Shown: piece after piece, positions 33,836 to 43,794 of the stretch | Numbering within the stretch: position 1 is the first letter of the stretch | How the letters are laid out: each line of letters begins with the position of its first letter | Assembly (NCBI GenBank): GCA_039619475.1 | Contig: CM077115.1 | Span: forward strand, 476,606,400 to 476,670,399 | DNA length: 64,000 bases | Source: Icerya purchasi | Taxonomy: Eukaryota; Arthropoda; Insecta; Hemiptera; Monophlebidae | Direction: 5' to 3' | Program-made: the position numbers and the translations under genes | Notes under the pieces: model-generated | What the model was told of the DNA's origin: nothing | Seen by the model: only the letters and a program-made list of their open reading frames with translations | The model's database searches: none

Positions 33836-34114
33836 TAATTACATATTTATATCAGCTTCAACGTTTGTATAATAATTTTAATTTGTGTTTTTATTACGAT
33901 TATTGTGACTTTTTATCATTTTTAGTTACCGACTTTTTCTATTTTTCTAATCATCATTTGCCTATGTTTGAATTGTTATTGTACATTATAAATACGCAGC
34001 TTGTTACTATTACACGAAATACATTGGTTAATTACATTTATTTTGTTAATAAATATATGGTATATTTCTGCTTATAACATTTCGATATATATATTAATTG
34101 CGATGTAATTCTTA

Positions 34115-34440
34115 GGCCGGCCTCCATTAGAAAAAACGTACCAATTTTATGTAACGAAAAATTCCCCCCAAAGATTTTCCCAAAAAATGTCCTAATTTTA
34201 TGTAACATTTATTATATTTTAATTTTTACCGACTTCCTAAAAGAAGGAGGTTACACGTTCATTCCGTTTATTTTATTTTTTGTCTGTTCGCGCGTTGCTT
34301 ATATTCGTATGGACCGATTTAGAATTACGTTGTAAATTTTGATCATTTTATACAAAGTATAGAAGAGAAAGAGACAGAAATGTAAGCAAGAGGGGCCAAG
34401 GGGCACAGCCCGTTGCGGGGCCAAAATGGTCGAGTTACAT
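34115..34440 (+). repeat. R-B interspersed repeat, copy 2, carrying a 70-base insertion
   Basis: Shows CTCCATTAGAAAAAACGT, ATTTTATGTAACG, ATGGACCGATTTAGAATTA, TTTATACAAAGTATAGAAGAGAAAGAG and GGCCAAAATGGTCGAG in the order of the 6.0- and 45.5-kb copies. Between 34230 and 34303 it has about 70 extra bases starting ACCGACTTCCTAAAAGAAGGAGGTT, itself a short hairpin, absent from the other two copies. Confidence 0.7.
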
Positions 34441-34611
34441 ATATATAACAAGAACAGATATGGTCGATATTAATAATTTTAACCTGATTAAGTTATTTTT
34501 AAATTAATTTGTGAATTTATTGTATTTCTGTTTTCTAGTGTTTATTCATACTTAAGCGTCTGCGTATTCTCATAATTTAATGATCGGGTTTGAAAAAGTC
34601 AGTTAATATAT

Positions 34612-34737
34612 AATTAAAAGTAAAGTAAGTTCCATGCCCTTGATAAGGTATCATGGATTGTGAAGTTATGCTTTCCATAATGGTACTTAGCCCAACGACA
34701 CAAATGAGAATATTAGGGCCAGTTCCTTTCTCTCGGA
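34612..34737 (-). mobile_element. SINE-1 copy, 5'-truncated, inverted
   Basis: Minus-strand GAGAGAAAGGAACTGGCCCT, GTGTCGTTGGGCTAAGTACCATTATGGAAAGCATAACTTCACAATCC and ATGGAACTTACTTTACTTT match the other SINE-1 copies. The 'GAGAGAAAGGAACTG' start is shared with the 23.9-kb copy only, suggesting a subfamily. Confidence 0.75.
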
Positions 34738-35184
34738 ATATATAATTACTATAGTAAAAAATGTACATAGCGGTTAAAATGAAGCGAAAATAATTGGCCA
34801 ACATTAATTTTCAATAAAAAGATATGTTCTTTATGTTTTTTTTTTTTCAACGGTATATTAATAATATGCTCTATTTGTTTTTGATATTTTCAGATCGTTC
34901 AGCATTTTTTTCCGTTACGATTTTGTTTAGAAGAAAACAGCGACACAGTTTCTTTCACAAAACTTCTATTTTTGATATATAACTATCACCGTGTTTGTAA
35001 CATTGGATGTCTGAAATAAAGGAATACTAGTATACAAGCACATACAAGACGGTACATCCTTATCGCCAATTAAATGATAACAGCTGATCCTCATATTTTC
35101 CGAATTTGGTAGTTCTTATCTATGATTTTAGTTCGATATCTCTTCTCTTTAAATCGTATGTAATCTAAAATTCCCTTTTCGCTT
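34738..35184. other. No recognisable gene
   Basis: AT-rich DNA with an 11-T run near 34838. Nothing recognised. Confidence 0.35.
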
Positions 35185-35290
35185 TTATTCTGATGCCTGG
35201 ACCCCTGTTTCGCAGATTTTACTTAGGTTACCGATTGTTTGCCAAAGGTTTTTTCTTCCCAAATCTATTCACTCCTCTTCATCTATTTTT
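35185..35290 (+). pseudogene. Family-alpha LINE, scrap E (after the RT thumb)
   Basis: The in-frame stretch PLFRRFYLGYRLFAKGFFFPN lines up with SIRRSYLGYRFLAKRLSL (copy A) and SIRRSYLAYRFLIKRL (copy B). About 100 bases only; both ends are undefined. Confidence 0.5.
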
Positions 35291-35394
35291 AATAGTTGAC
35301 GTTTTATTCCTCAGAAAACCCCTATCTTAATCGAAATTCTATGCAATTTTTATGAATAATCTCCTTCAACTTCGCTGATTTATACATAACCTCC

Positions 35395-36075
35395 TTTAGC
35401 TCCGCTGCGTTTTCTGATTTATACACCAACTCCCTTCATAAGTATGTTAAAAATTCTACGGTATATGCTTACGCGGATAATCTAGTAATCGAACATCGTA
35501 ATGTTCATACAGCCGAGAAACTTTTGCAAGAAGATGTAGATATTATGTGTAGATGGGCGCATGATGAACAGCTAGCGATTGATATGAAAAAATCGAAGGT
35601 TTTGCATATCAGCACGTCTAGCGGATATAGAATATACAAACCATCTATTATTACGAATAATAGCAACTGCTTACACAACTGCTTGTCTCCAACCGGGGCT
35701 TGTGGATGTACTCCGTTAGTAACAACGGAGGAATTTAAATACCTGGTCTTAATCATTGATAAAATACTAACTTGGGATAAGCTATCTAATAGAATTAGGC
35801 AAACGTTACCAGTGTTATGTAGATTAACTCAATCAATAACATATAGCGGTCTTCCCATTTACTTTGATTCTACAGTACTATATGTAGAATCCTATATGGA
35901 ATATCGGTATGGGGGGAAGCAAAAAGTACAATAATCAAAAAAATAAGCAATCAGCAAAAGAAATGTTTAGATATTATAATTCCTAAAAAAGTTCAGATTA
36001 GTAAGAACATCAGCTGGTGGGAGCAGTAAAAGAAATGTCTGCGAAAATGCTCTACTACGATTACCGGCTTATGGA
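35395..36075 (+). pseudogene. LINE reverse transcriptase palm-thumb fragment
   Basis: Starts within the RT palm (SDLYTNSLHKYVKNSTVYAYADN, about 35400-35480), where the catalytic box reads YADN instead of YADD, and continues with LLQEDVDIMCRWAHDEQLAIDMKKSKVLHIS and FKYLVLIIDKILTWDK (about 35730-35780) to a 35934 stop, then frameshifted sequence to about 36075. The TTEEFKYLG...IDKNLTW pattern suggests a LINE clade other than Jockey, RTE or alpha; I cannot name it. Both ends are truncated. Confidence 0.6.
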
Positions 36076-36079
36076 ATCA

Positions 36080-36598
36080 CCATCATCATTGTTATTACAG
36101 TCCTAGGACTGGTTTTATTCCATGATAAGTACCTTCCGGTCCAGCTAATTTTTTCACTTCCGAGTATCTACTTAGCTATGATCCTTTATTAACATGTCTA
36201 CAAATGTTCTTCTCGGTCTTCCTTTTCCTCTTTTCTTCTTGATTTTTCCTTTTATTAGATCTTGTAGTAATCCGTCGTGTCGGAGGACATGCCCCATTCT
36301 AGCTAACCGCCGCTTCTTTACTTGATTAAGTAACGACCTTTCTTCCTGGACTCTGTTCAGTACTTCTCCATTTGTGACTTTTTCGGTCCAGCTTATTCGC
36401 TCCATTTTCCTGCAGCAACATATCTCGAAAGCTTATTGTATATTTCTTTTGTTCAAGGTCCACGTTTCCACACAATACAGTGCTACCGATCAAACATAAC
36501 TTTTCACAATGCATTTACGGAGATTCTTTGAAATCATCTTTTGTCACAGTATGTTTTGTTTTTCTTCCCGTGTTAATTTGGCTAATCTGATTGTTTGA
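36080..36598 (-). pseudogene. RTE-type LINE thumb and C-terminus (3' segment of a 5'-inverted insertion)
   Basis: On the minus strand: IRLAKLTREEKQNIL (about 36598-36555), SKNLRKCIVKSYVWS, CVETWTLNKRNI (about 36475-36440), then in frame MERISWTEKVTNGEVLNRV (36405-), RRLARMGHVLRHDGLLQDLIKGK and KRGKGRPRRTF to the stop at 36172. These are the diagnostic C-terminal blocks of RTE-type ORFs. A CATCATCATTGTT-rich tail lies at 36080-36095. Two frameshifts. Confidence 0.7.
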
Positions 36599-36599
36599 A

Positions 36600-36775
36600 C
36601 AGAAACGTGATATACAGACAGCAATTATTAGAATAGATACGGATATGTCAGAACCAACAGGATTATATAAATGAGTACGACAAAGCTGCCCTTTGTCGCC
36701 ATATCTGTTTAACATATATGCAGAAGTTGTCCTAGGAAAGCCGTTAGGAGTGCTTAGAAAATAAATCAGTAGTTT
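36600..36775 (+). pseudogene. RTE-type LINE palm, inverted 5' segment
   Basis: The plus strand reads IQTAIIRIDTDMSEPTGLYK, an in-frame stop where a G would be expected, then VRQSCPLSPYLFNIYAEVV (RT motif B, normally GVRQGC.LSP.LFN.Y.E). It directly abuts the minus-strand thumb at 36598, in opposite orientation and adjacent in protein order. Confidence 0.65.
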
Positions 36776-37781
36776 TCAATGATTTTTTTTCATTCATATA
36801 TCGCTTGAAAAATTATTTCCTCTCACAAAGACTTGAAATGATGATTATATGTATTCATTTAATGGGTTATTTCAATAAAACCTTTCGGAAGAAATTAGTC
36901 AATTGCGGCAATAATTTCCCATTATGACATATTTTTTTTTCTTTCAAGAAAAAACCATGTGCTTTATAATTAATTTTTACATGACAAAAAATGGAAATTA
37001 ATTTTAATAATTATGAAAAACTACTAATTTGAAAAAAGCAAAATCGATCTAGCATATGAATTTTATTGGAAAAATTTTTTTGTCAATCTTAAGAACTTAT
37101 TCTCTCATTTACCTTCTGAGTCTTTGCCTCCCGCTCCTATTCTTTTTCACTTTTTTTGCTTCAATTTTTCATTCGTTAGCTTCTTCCGCTTTTACTATTT
37201 CACAACTTTTCCTCTATATAACTTCAATCGTTTCTAATTATTGGCTTTGGGAAACGTCTACTGCTGACACCCCTCATCACCAAAACAAAAAAAGTTTTAA
37301 CATTTGAGATCAGGATTTTCATTATTTTCAGAGAAATCATTTTAAGCAGTTTACATTAGCTTTCATTAAATATTACTTTAAATGCACTATTTTTGGTCAA
37401 TTAATTACTTCTTTTCAAGAATAACGAACGAAAAGGATCGATACAAATTTTTAAAAAGTCAGTTCTCCGTTAATTTTTAAAATATTTGTTAGATAAAATT
37501 GTCTTTTTGGGGAACAAATTTTACTAAAAAATATATACAAATCCCCAATCATTAATTGGGCCCGGCCGATTACATGTGAAATCAAAAAATAAAAAATGAT
37601 ATTTATAATGTATAAACTACTTCGTTCAACTCCAAAATCCATATATTTTCTATTAAAATACGTTTCTTGTATAACTTGTCAATCAACAGGTAAAATTTTG
37701 ATAAAAATTATTGTGAACTTTCTAAATTTTAAAATAAATGATGAAATTTACTCATAAAATGAGAATTTTATAACTTATTCC
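36776..37781. other. No recognisable gene
   Basis: AT-rich DNA with an 83-codon hydrophobic, pyrimidine-rich frame at 37056-37307 that shows no domain. Confidence 0.35.
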
Positions 37782-38003
37782 ATGGCTGAATTAAACTTTC
37801 AACTCAAATTTCATACTCGCAACAGTGCATCTGGTCTCAACTCTGTTCATCCATACATGGTTAAGTATTTGCCAGCGCAAGCAAAAGAGCTTCTCCTTAA
37901 TATTGTAAAGAATTCACTCTCTTCACAAGTCCCTGTTCGGGCGCCATTTGTAAAGAATTCACTCTCTTCACAAGTCCCTGTTCCGGTAGTCATTTGTGAC
38001 TGA
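37782..38003 (+). pseudogene. LINE RT N-terminal (fingers) scrap with internal 36-base duplication
   Basis: The open frame MAELNFQLKF..NSASGLNSVHPYMVKYLPAQAKELLLNI resembles the start of a LINE RT (N-S-x-G-x-(D/N)-x-I ... LP..A...LL.I.N.SL). It is followed by VKNSLSSQVPV twice, because TTGTAAAGAATTC... through TGTTC (36 bases) is present at 37903-37938 and again at 37948-37983. The stop is soon after. The spacer between the two copies completes an exact tRNA-Lys 3' end. Confidence 0.5.
37926..37946 (+). other. Exact 21-base tRNA-Lys(UUU) 3' end including CCA
   Basis: The plus strand CAAGTCCCTGTTCGGGCGCCA equals the last 18 bases of animal tRNA-Lys(UUU) plus the post-transcriptional CCA. Its reverse complement begins TGGCGCCCGAACAGGGAC, the primer-binding site used by tRNA-Lys-primed LTR retroelements. 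The first 13 bases recur in the second copy of the local duplication (37971-37983), where the match then ends. It is either a minus-strand primer-binding site or a tRNA end captured by template switching. Confidence 0.7.
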
Positions 38004-39379
38004 TCAGCTTCCGCGATGATAAAATAAAAAAATATAAAAACAAATAAAAGAAAGATTTCGGGCGCAAAAACACTTAACCCCGGTGTGTCATTACTGGAAA
38101 CTCAATTCGTAGAGCTTTAGGCCTTCCTAAGGTTTAACGAAAAAAGAAAGTCTCCGCGGCGGAGATGTCACCGGGACCCGCCCCGTGTCCAATAAGAAAG
38201 ATTTCGACTTTAAACGCGTATATTTTCGCTAGGATTAAAAGAAATTATAATAAAATTGTTAACAGGATGATTTAGGCGTTCACCCGAGAAGTATACTTGT
38301 GAACAAATTAACACATTGAAAAATTTTCTACGAGAAACGCGTACGGCAGAGCACGTACGATTTTCAAAACGACAACGCGACGAGTTGCTTGAGGCAAAGG
38401 AGCCTCGACGACGTTCAGCCTAAGACTCTTGCGAGCGACTAAAATGTGTCTGGCGAGGATCGCTCGATGTCCTCTTGCCTTTCGCTAAAACAACTAATTT
38501 TACACAAAAATATTTATTATACAAAACACCGCCGAAAGATCTATTTAGAAAGTTGGTCGTTAATTTTTATTTAGCGGCGATTACCCTGCCGGTATTCCTT
38601 TTCGGGTTTTTTGTCAAAAAACTTCTGCCGGCTCAACATAGCTCGGTACGCATTTCAAACGCCTATACCGCCAGCAAAGGCTCTTTCTCCGCTTTTCGGC
38701 CACCCGCATAGAAACCAGTTCAATATCCCGGCGCGCAGCGGTCAGAACATCTGTGCCGGGATCCTTCGATTTTTTTAGCCGAGAAAGCGTCTTTGACAGC
38801 CATGCCGCTTTTGCCCGCTGCCAAGACCGCCGAGAAGTTAATGATTATTGCCAAAAATATTATTTTCTAGCTCGGACAGCGTTGACAAAGGCTGTAAGAA
38901 ATGCCGAATCCGTCTCAATAATTAATATCCTATCAAAAACATAAATGTAAAAATAGAAGCCAAGTTCACAATATTAAGAATGCGCGTGGTTATCGACTTC
39001 GCCGATAAAAGAATTTTGATCTAATTAGGGTGCCAAGTTCTATAGATAATCCTGAAATTTATTTATTTTAAATTTATTTTCCGGTAGGTCAAGTATCTCG
39101 ATTGGAATTTTATTATAAAGACGCACACAAAACCTTACAACAATTTATGAGTTTTTGACAATCCAGAAATGAGTAGAACTAACTTCTGTTTATTCCTAAG
39201 ATTAAGACTATATTTTGAGGCATTAATTGGAAATGTGTCCAAATTTTTCCTAACATGCATAATATTGGCATAAATATATTGACAGGGCACCGTCATGATC
39301 TGTATCCGCAATCTATATCAAAAAGTGATCTGTAAAATTTAATTATTTTCCTGCGTTTACGCTGTACCGTTTTCTTTTT
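38004..39379. other. GC-richer unclassified stretch
   Basis: Between about 38040 and 38900 the DNA is clearly richer in G/C than its flanks (CCGCGGCGGAGATGTCACCGGGACCCGCCCCG near 38153). It holds two short plus frames (38475-38711 and 38753-38944) with no known domain. AAGAAAGATTTCG occurs at 38049 and 38198. If the tRNA-Lys match is a primer-binding site, this is where a minus-strand 5' LTR would lie, but no LTR ends could be fixed. Confidence 0.35.
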
Positions 39380-39600
39380 TGTTCTAATTTATACGTATAT
39401 ACGACAAACAACAACGTTTATAAAATAGTACGTATCACTGTTTGTCGGCGGTGACACAGGAACACGCTGATGCAAGATCCCGAATAAATAAGCCCCTTGG
39501 CGGTGTTTTACGATATTAATTAATTTAAAGTTCCGGAGGACCAAAATGTTTTCGAACGATGTTTAACACAATGCACCCCGGTCAATTAATAAATTGTTTA
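39380..39600 (+). repeat. R-A fragment
   Basis: TACGTATCACTGTTTGTCGGCGGTGACACAGGAACACGCTGATG.AAGATCCC parallels the minus strand of 5470-5410. Weaker similarity runs on to a GATGTTTAACACAATG block. Only part of the R-A unit is present. Confidence 0.5.
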
Positions 39601-39734
39601 TTAACGAAATAAGATGAAATACTCGATATTGATTAAAAGTCTTAAAAGTCGACTGTTTCCGAAACGATTAAAAGGGGGTAAGTATAATAAACTGCGACAC
39701 TAAGATTGACAAAGATACAAAATGAAAAGTTTTT

Positions 39735-40125
39735 TTTTTTTAAATAGGCTTTTATTTATGCACTAAAAAGAAGCACAAAATAAAACTTTATTAGTGTGCG
39801 ACTACCAGATAATCTTAACATTAAAATCTGAAACTACAAAATACTATTCTGAATAATAAAATGGCGGGGGACGCAGTTACAAAAATATTCGGTGTGTGTG
39901 GTATTGTGATGCGCAACAATGGAACAACATTAAATAGTGATTGTAGTTTTGGCTTAGGATGTATTAAATATTTAATTATTAATCTGCGGCCCCCGCTTTT
40001 ATTTTTCAGAATAGTATTTTCTAGTTTCAGATTTTAATGTTAAGATGCGTATCTAGTAGTGGCACACTAATACAGTTGTACTTTTTAGTGCATAAATAAA
40101 AGTCTATTTTTAAAAAGATTTTTTT
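39735..40125. mobile_element. Fold-back (long inverted repeat) element
   Basis: The left arm (about 39742-39880) and the reverse complement of the right arm (about 39985-40118) share TTTTATTTATGCACTAAAAAG, TTATTAGTGTGC.ACTA, CTTAACATTAAAATCTGAAACTA and AAAATACTATTCTGAA in the same order, with a roughly 100-base unpaired centre containing GGTGTGTGTGG. Arms of about 130 bases and no coding capacity fit a MITE or fold-back element. A clear target-site duplication was not found because both ends run into T- or A-rich DNA. Confidence 0.7.
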
Positions 40126-41639
40126 TATTTTTTTTTTATTTTTTAGTCTAGACTTTTTACTATGTATTTTAATAAAAAATAATAAATTTAGAATTGTATT
40201 TTATTTCGTTTTATTTTATTCAATATCTTGATTATAGGACATTTACAGAAATTTGTGTTACATTTTATTATTAAATAATGGATCGCATTCTTTCAATTAT
40301 ATTTTGTTTTTCATACAATACATACGGAATCCTCAGCACATGAAACACAATGTTTGACTAATAGCGCGATCTTTCCATTGATATATCACACGACCGAAAA
40401 AAAAAAATATTTTTTTGAAACTTTCGAGCTTTCGGCGCCCCGAGGGTTTGATTTTAAAGTTGGAAACCCAAATGTTCCAAAGTAAAGAAATACACAAGAA
40501 TGCGCGTTTTTTTAAACTTGTTCAAAATTTTTAGCTATAAACCTGAGCCACAAGCAGGGGGGGGGGGGCTACACGTCATTTTTTGTGCTTTTTTAAACTT
40601 TTAATAAACTTCCAATGTTTCGTTTAAAAAAATGAAATACGAGTTTTCTCCCGACAAATATCGCCTCTTTCCAACAGTACTATATCATATGCCCGGGAAA
40701 AAAAATATTTTTTTCCAAAAATTCGATGCCAGTCAGTGATAAAAATAACGAACCGTTTCAGTTATATTTATGAAATTTGGAGCTCTAGTTAATCTAAGGG
40801 GTTTTAATAAATAAACCAAATTTCACGTGTTTATGCTAGATAGATTTTGAGTTATTAAGGGGTTAAAAGTGGCTCCAAATGGTTCGTGTTATATAACACA
40901 CGGCTGCTGCGTCGTCGCCATTTTCTTTTTCTCGGCTTGAACTTGGCTTGACACGCTGCCGCGTGTCTAGATATTATAAGTACATATACCTATATACACG
41001 CTTTTAAACCTTCACATTTCTACTTAAAAGTCGTATTATGGGGTTCTGCACTTTTTACAAAACCTTTTTCCTACTGAAATCAATACAGATTTTTTTTACG
41101 TCATCCTAAAATTTTTCCAAAATTGTTAGCTATCCCGTAAGAGTTCCGAACCTATGCATCGAAGCGTGACTCAAGCCTATTCTTAATATTTTAGAAATCA
41201 ATGTCGTCGGAAAAATCTTGATTACGTAATCACTAGCACTCTGTACAGCACTCGTTTAACTTCGCAAAAGTACCTTGCAGACATATTGATTGATCGTAAT
41301 AGTTACCGAGTTCTTTTTCAGTCATTATCGGTCCGGGACGAAAGTCTGCGCGACAGCTTCTTCCAATGATCGTGAAATTTTTTAATTAATTTATTTTTTA
41401 ATATACATACTTAATTCTACTAATTTAATATAGAAAATCAATTTTATTTCGCTAAGGCCTTTTTAGTAATAACCTATTGGAGCCTTCTATGGTTAGCAGT
41501 TCGAACTGGATAAAAAAGTGTTTAATACTTAAAGAAGCAACCGACTCAAAAGACAGTAAATGAACAAAAACTGGATTAATTTAGGTATACGTCAATAGAC
41601 TTTCTCGCTGATGTAGCAAACAACCGAAGCAGGAATGTA
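40126..41639. other. No recognisable gene
   Basis: AT-rich with an 11-G run (40559-40569) and short T/A runs. No frame over 60 codons. Confidence 0.35.
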
Positions 41640-41740
41640 TAGCGTGTTTCTTCCTTTTTGTTTTTTTTTTTTTTTTCTTTTTAGCCTGGCGATAAGCCAT
41701 TTGAGGTTATCGGCCAACACACCACGAGAAATAGTGCCAA
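41640..41740 (-). mobile_element. LINE or SINE 3' terminus with A-rich tail, inverted
   Basis: Minus-strand TTGGCCGATAACCTCAAATGGCTTATCGCCAGGCTAAAAAG followed by a 14-A run. The sequence before the tail can fold (TGGCGATAAGCC with GGTTATCGGCCA) and ends like many LINE 3' UTRs. SINE-2 also ends GCCAGGCG-A(n). The upstream part is not identified. Confidence 0.4.
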
Positions 41741-42924
41741 AAGTACCAGTTCAATAATATATTTAAATATTTACATCAAATGAAAGGGACCTTTAGCGAT
41801 TTATTCATTTCTATATAGATTAATGTTAAATTTCTCAAATCTGATCATCTATTGTTCATAGCAAGAAAAATCGTAGGACTCCGCAATATCGCAATAAAAC
41901 TTTGAAAGATACATAGAGTTATTACAAAAAAGAATTTAACAAACATCAACTTTTTACGAGAAGTTCTTGACATGGATGATGAGCTTTTGAAGTAAATTCC
42001 AAATGCTGTCCCCGTCCTGCTGTTTGCTATGTTATAACAATTTGAAAAACCAACAGTCTTTATGACATAAGGCGCATCCGAAATTCATTAGCCGCGATTA
42101 TTACGATTCGCTCTATGTTACCGAAAAGACTTGATGAAAAAATCAATAGGGACAAGAACTGTCAACTCCGTCAAGCACGAAATAAACAGCGATCCCATCA
42201 CGTCCAGCTTATATTTCGATCATTTGGTTGATAGTGCACTAACAACGCTCAAATTACGCAGTTAATATATGCGAAAAATATTCGATCGCGTTTAAATGAG
42301 TCGAATTTCAACATTGCGGTGGTCCTCATTGCTATACATGTTGCTGCGATTAAAGAACGCAACGAAAGTCATAGTGAAGGAGTCTCTGGTAATGATTGAC
42401 GAATTATCCGCTGTGTCGAAGTTCGATAGGTTATTATCGAACGGTGAATACAAACACACATACATACTGAAGTCAAAAACTAAGTGTCGATTTTAAGCTC
42501 CATTCTGGTCGATGGATCGTACTCATGTATGTATAATTTTTAAGTCCGTGTTAAATGAAAAGGATTTTTTAAAATACATGTAATACTTGCTGAAAAATCT
42601 TATAAATCGTTCAATACGTTTTTGAAGGATAAATTTTCTAATCTTTAAATAAGAATATCTGACAATGCTACGATGTAATAAGACCCCGACGACAAGTATT
42701 CTTGTAGTGCCATCTGAAAGACATATGGACGAATCCGTTACTTATATTACAATCAAATATGAGATTATTAGGTTTGTAGTCTGAAATACTCCTTATATGT
42801 CACTAATTATACTAATAAAATCCAACGAGGTTATGTGTTACATTGAAGTTTATTAGTATAATTTAAAAAATCCTCCGATGTGGTAATTTTTAAACGTATG
42901 CGAAAGAATTACGACGCGTAATAG
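41741..42924. other. No recognisable gene
   Basis: Short frames only (66 codons at 42296-42496). No domain or repeat recognised. Confidence 0.35.
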
Positions 42925-42929
42925 TAGTA

Positions 42930-43190
42930 GCGCGATAATCTGGTAGTTAAACCGGAGGTATCATAATCCGGTCTTATCTCATTCCGGCATTCAAGTCACT
43001 TCCAGATATTTATAATCTTAAATAATCGAATATTGGTTGTAACAGGGGAATCTGAGAAAGTAAAGGCGAATCCCAAGTAGACAGAAACACTGCCGCCAAT
43101 ATTCTCTTTAGATCCATTAGGCTTAGTACATTATAAAAAACTTAATTTCACAATCTCCAACAAGGATATGGGACTTACTTTACTTTAACG
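42930..43190 (+). mobile_element. SINE-1, full-length copy
   Basis: Runs from a degenerate tRNA-like head (CGCGATAATCTGGTAGTTAA...GGTATCATAATCC) through CCGGCATTCAAGTC, TGAGAAAGTAAAGGCGAATCCCAAGTAGA, GATCCATTAGGCTTAGTACATTAT, CTTAATTTCACAATCT and GATATGGGACTTACTTTACTTT. Every block aligns with 56203-56465. Length is about 260. Confidence 0.75.
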
Positions 43191-43790
43191 ATTGAATAGC
43201 ATCAAAATGCATGTTAAAGAAGCTGTTATTACGATTGTTTAATAATGTTTGACCGCATCATCGAGATTCGGTAAACTACTGAATGCTTTAAGAAGGAAGA
43301 CGATGATTCGATGACAAATATATAGTGCGAAACGGGGATCAAATCAAGTCATTTTGTTCCCAATACGATAGGGACAAATTTTCAAGCGGACCACGTTCGA
43401 TGACTGCAAGAGAGACCGAAACGTGAGAATCCGGATTAATGTTAAAGCACATAAATCGTATCCTGCAGATGTTTGAGAATTCATCAAACGCGTTCAATTG
43501 CAATTCTTGTAACATCAGCTATTCCGTGCGTTTTTTAAACGATCGCAAAACGACAGATTCTATCAAGAGGCACTTTGACTGCAGTGAAGATACACATCCT
43601 CTTTTGATTTAAATGCTTCACAATGTGATTACGAGAAAGTCAAGCCTACATGTTAAACCGAAGATCACCGATGGAGATGAAAGAGTGTACCGGACCAGTC
43701 CATGACATTCTGGTGTAGAAAACTTAATGAAAATACAAATTTATAACGCTTTGAAAAATAATAAGATTATCTCAATTACCGCTAATCATG
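43191..43790. other. No recognisable gene
   Basis: No open frame of note and no repeat recognised. Confidence 0.3.
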
Positions 43791-43794
43791 GCCG

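Noticed and set aside
41840..43460. Decayed transposase or LINE
   Set aside because: Apart from the SINE-1 copy, no motif series was recognisable in any frame.
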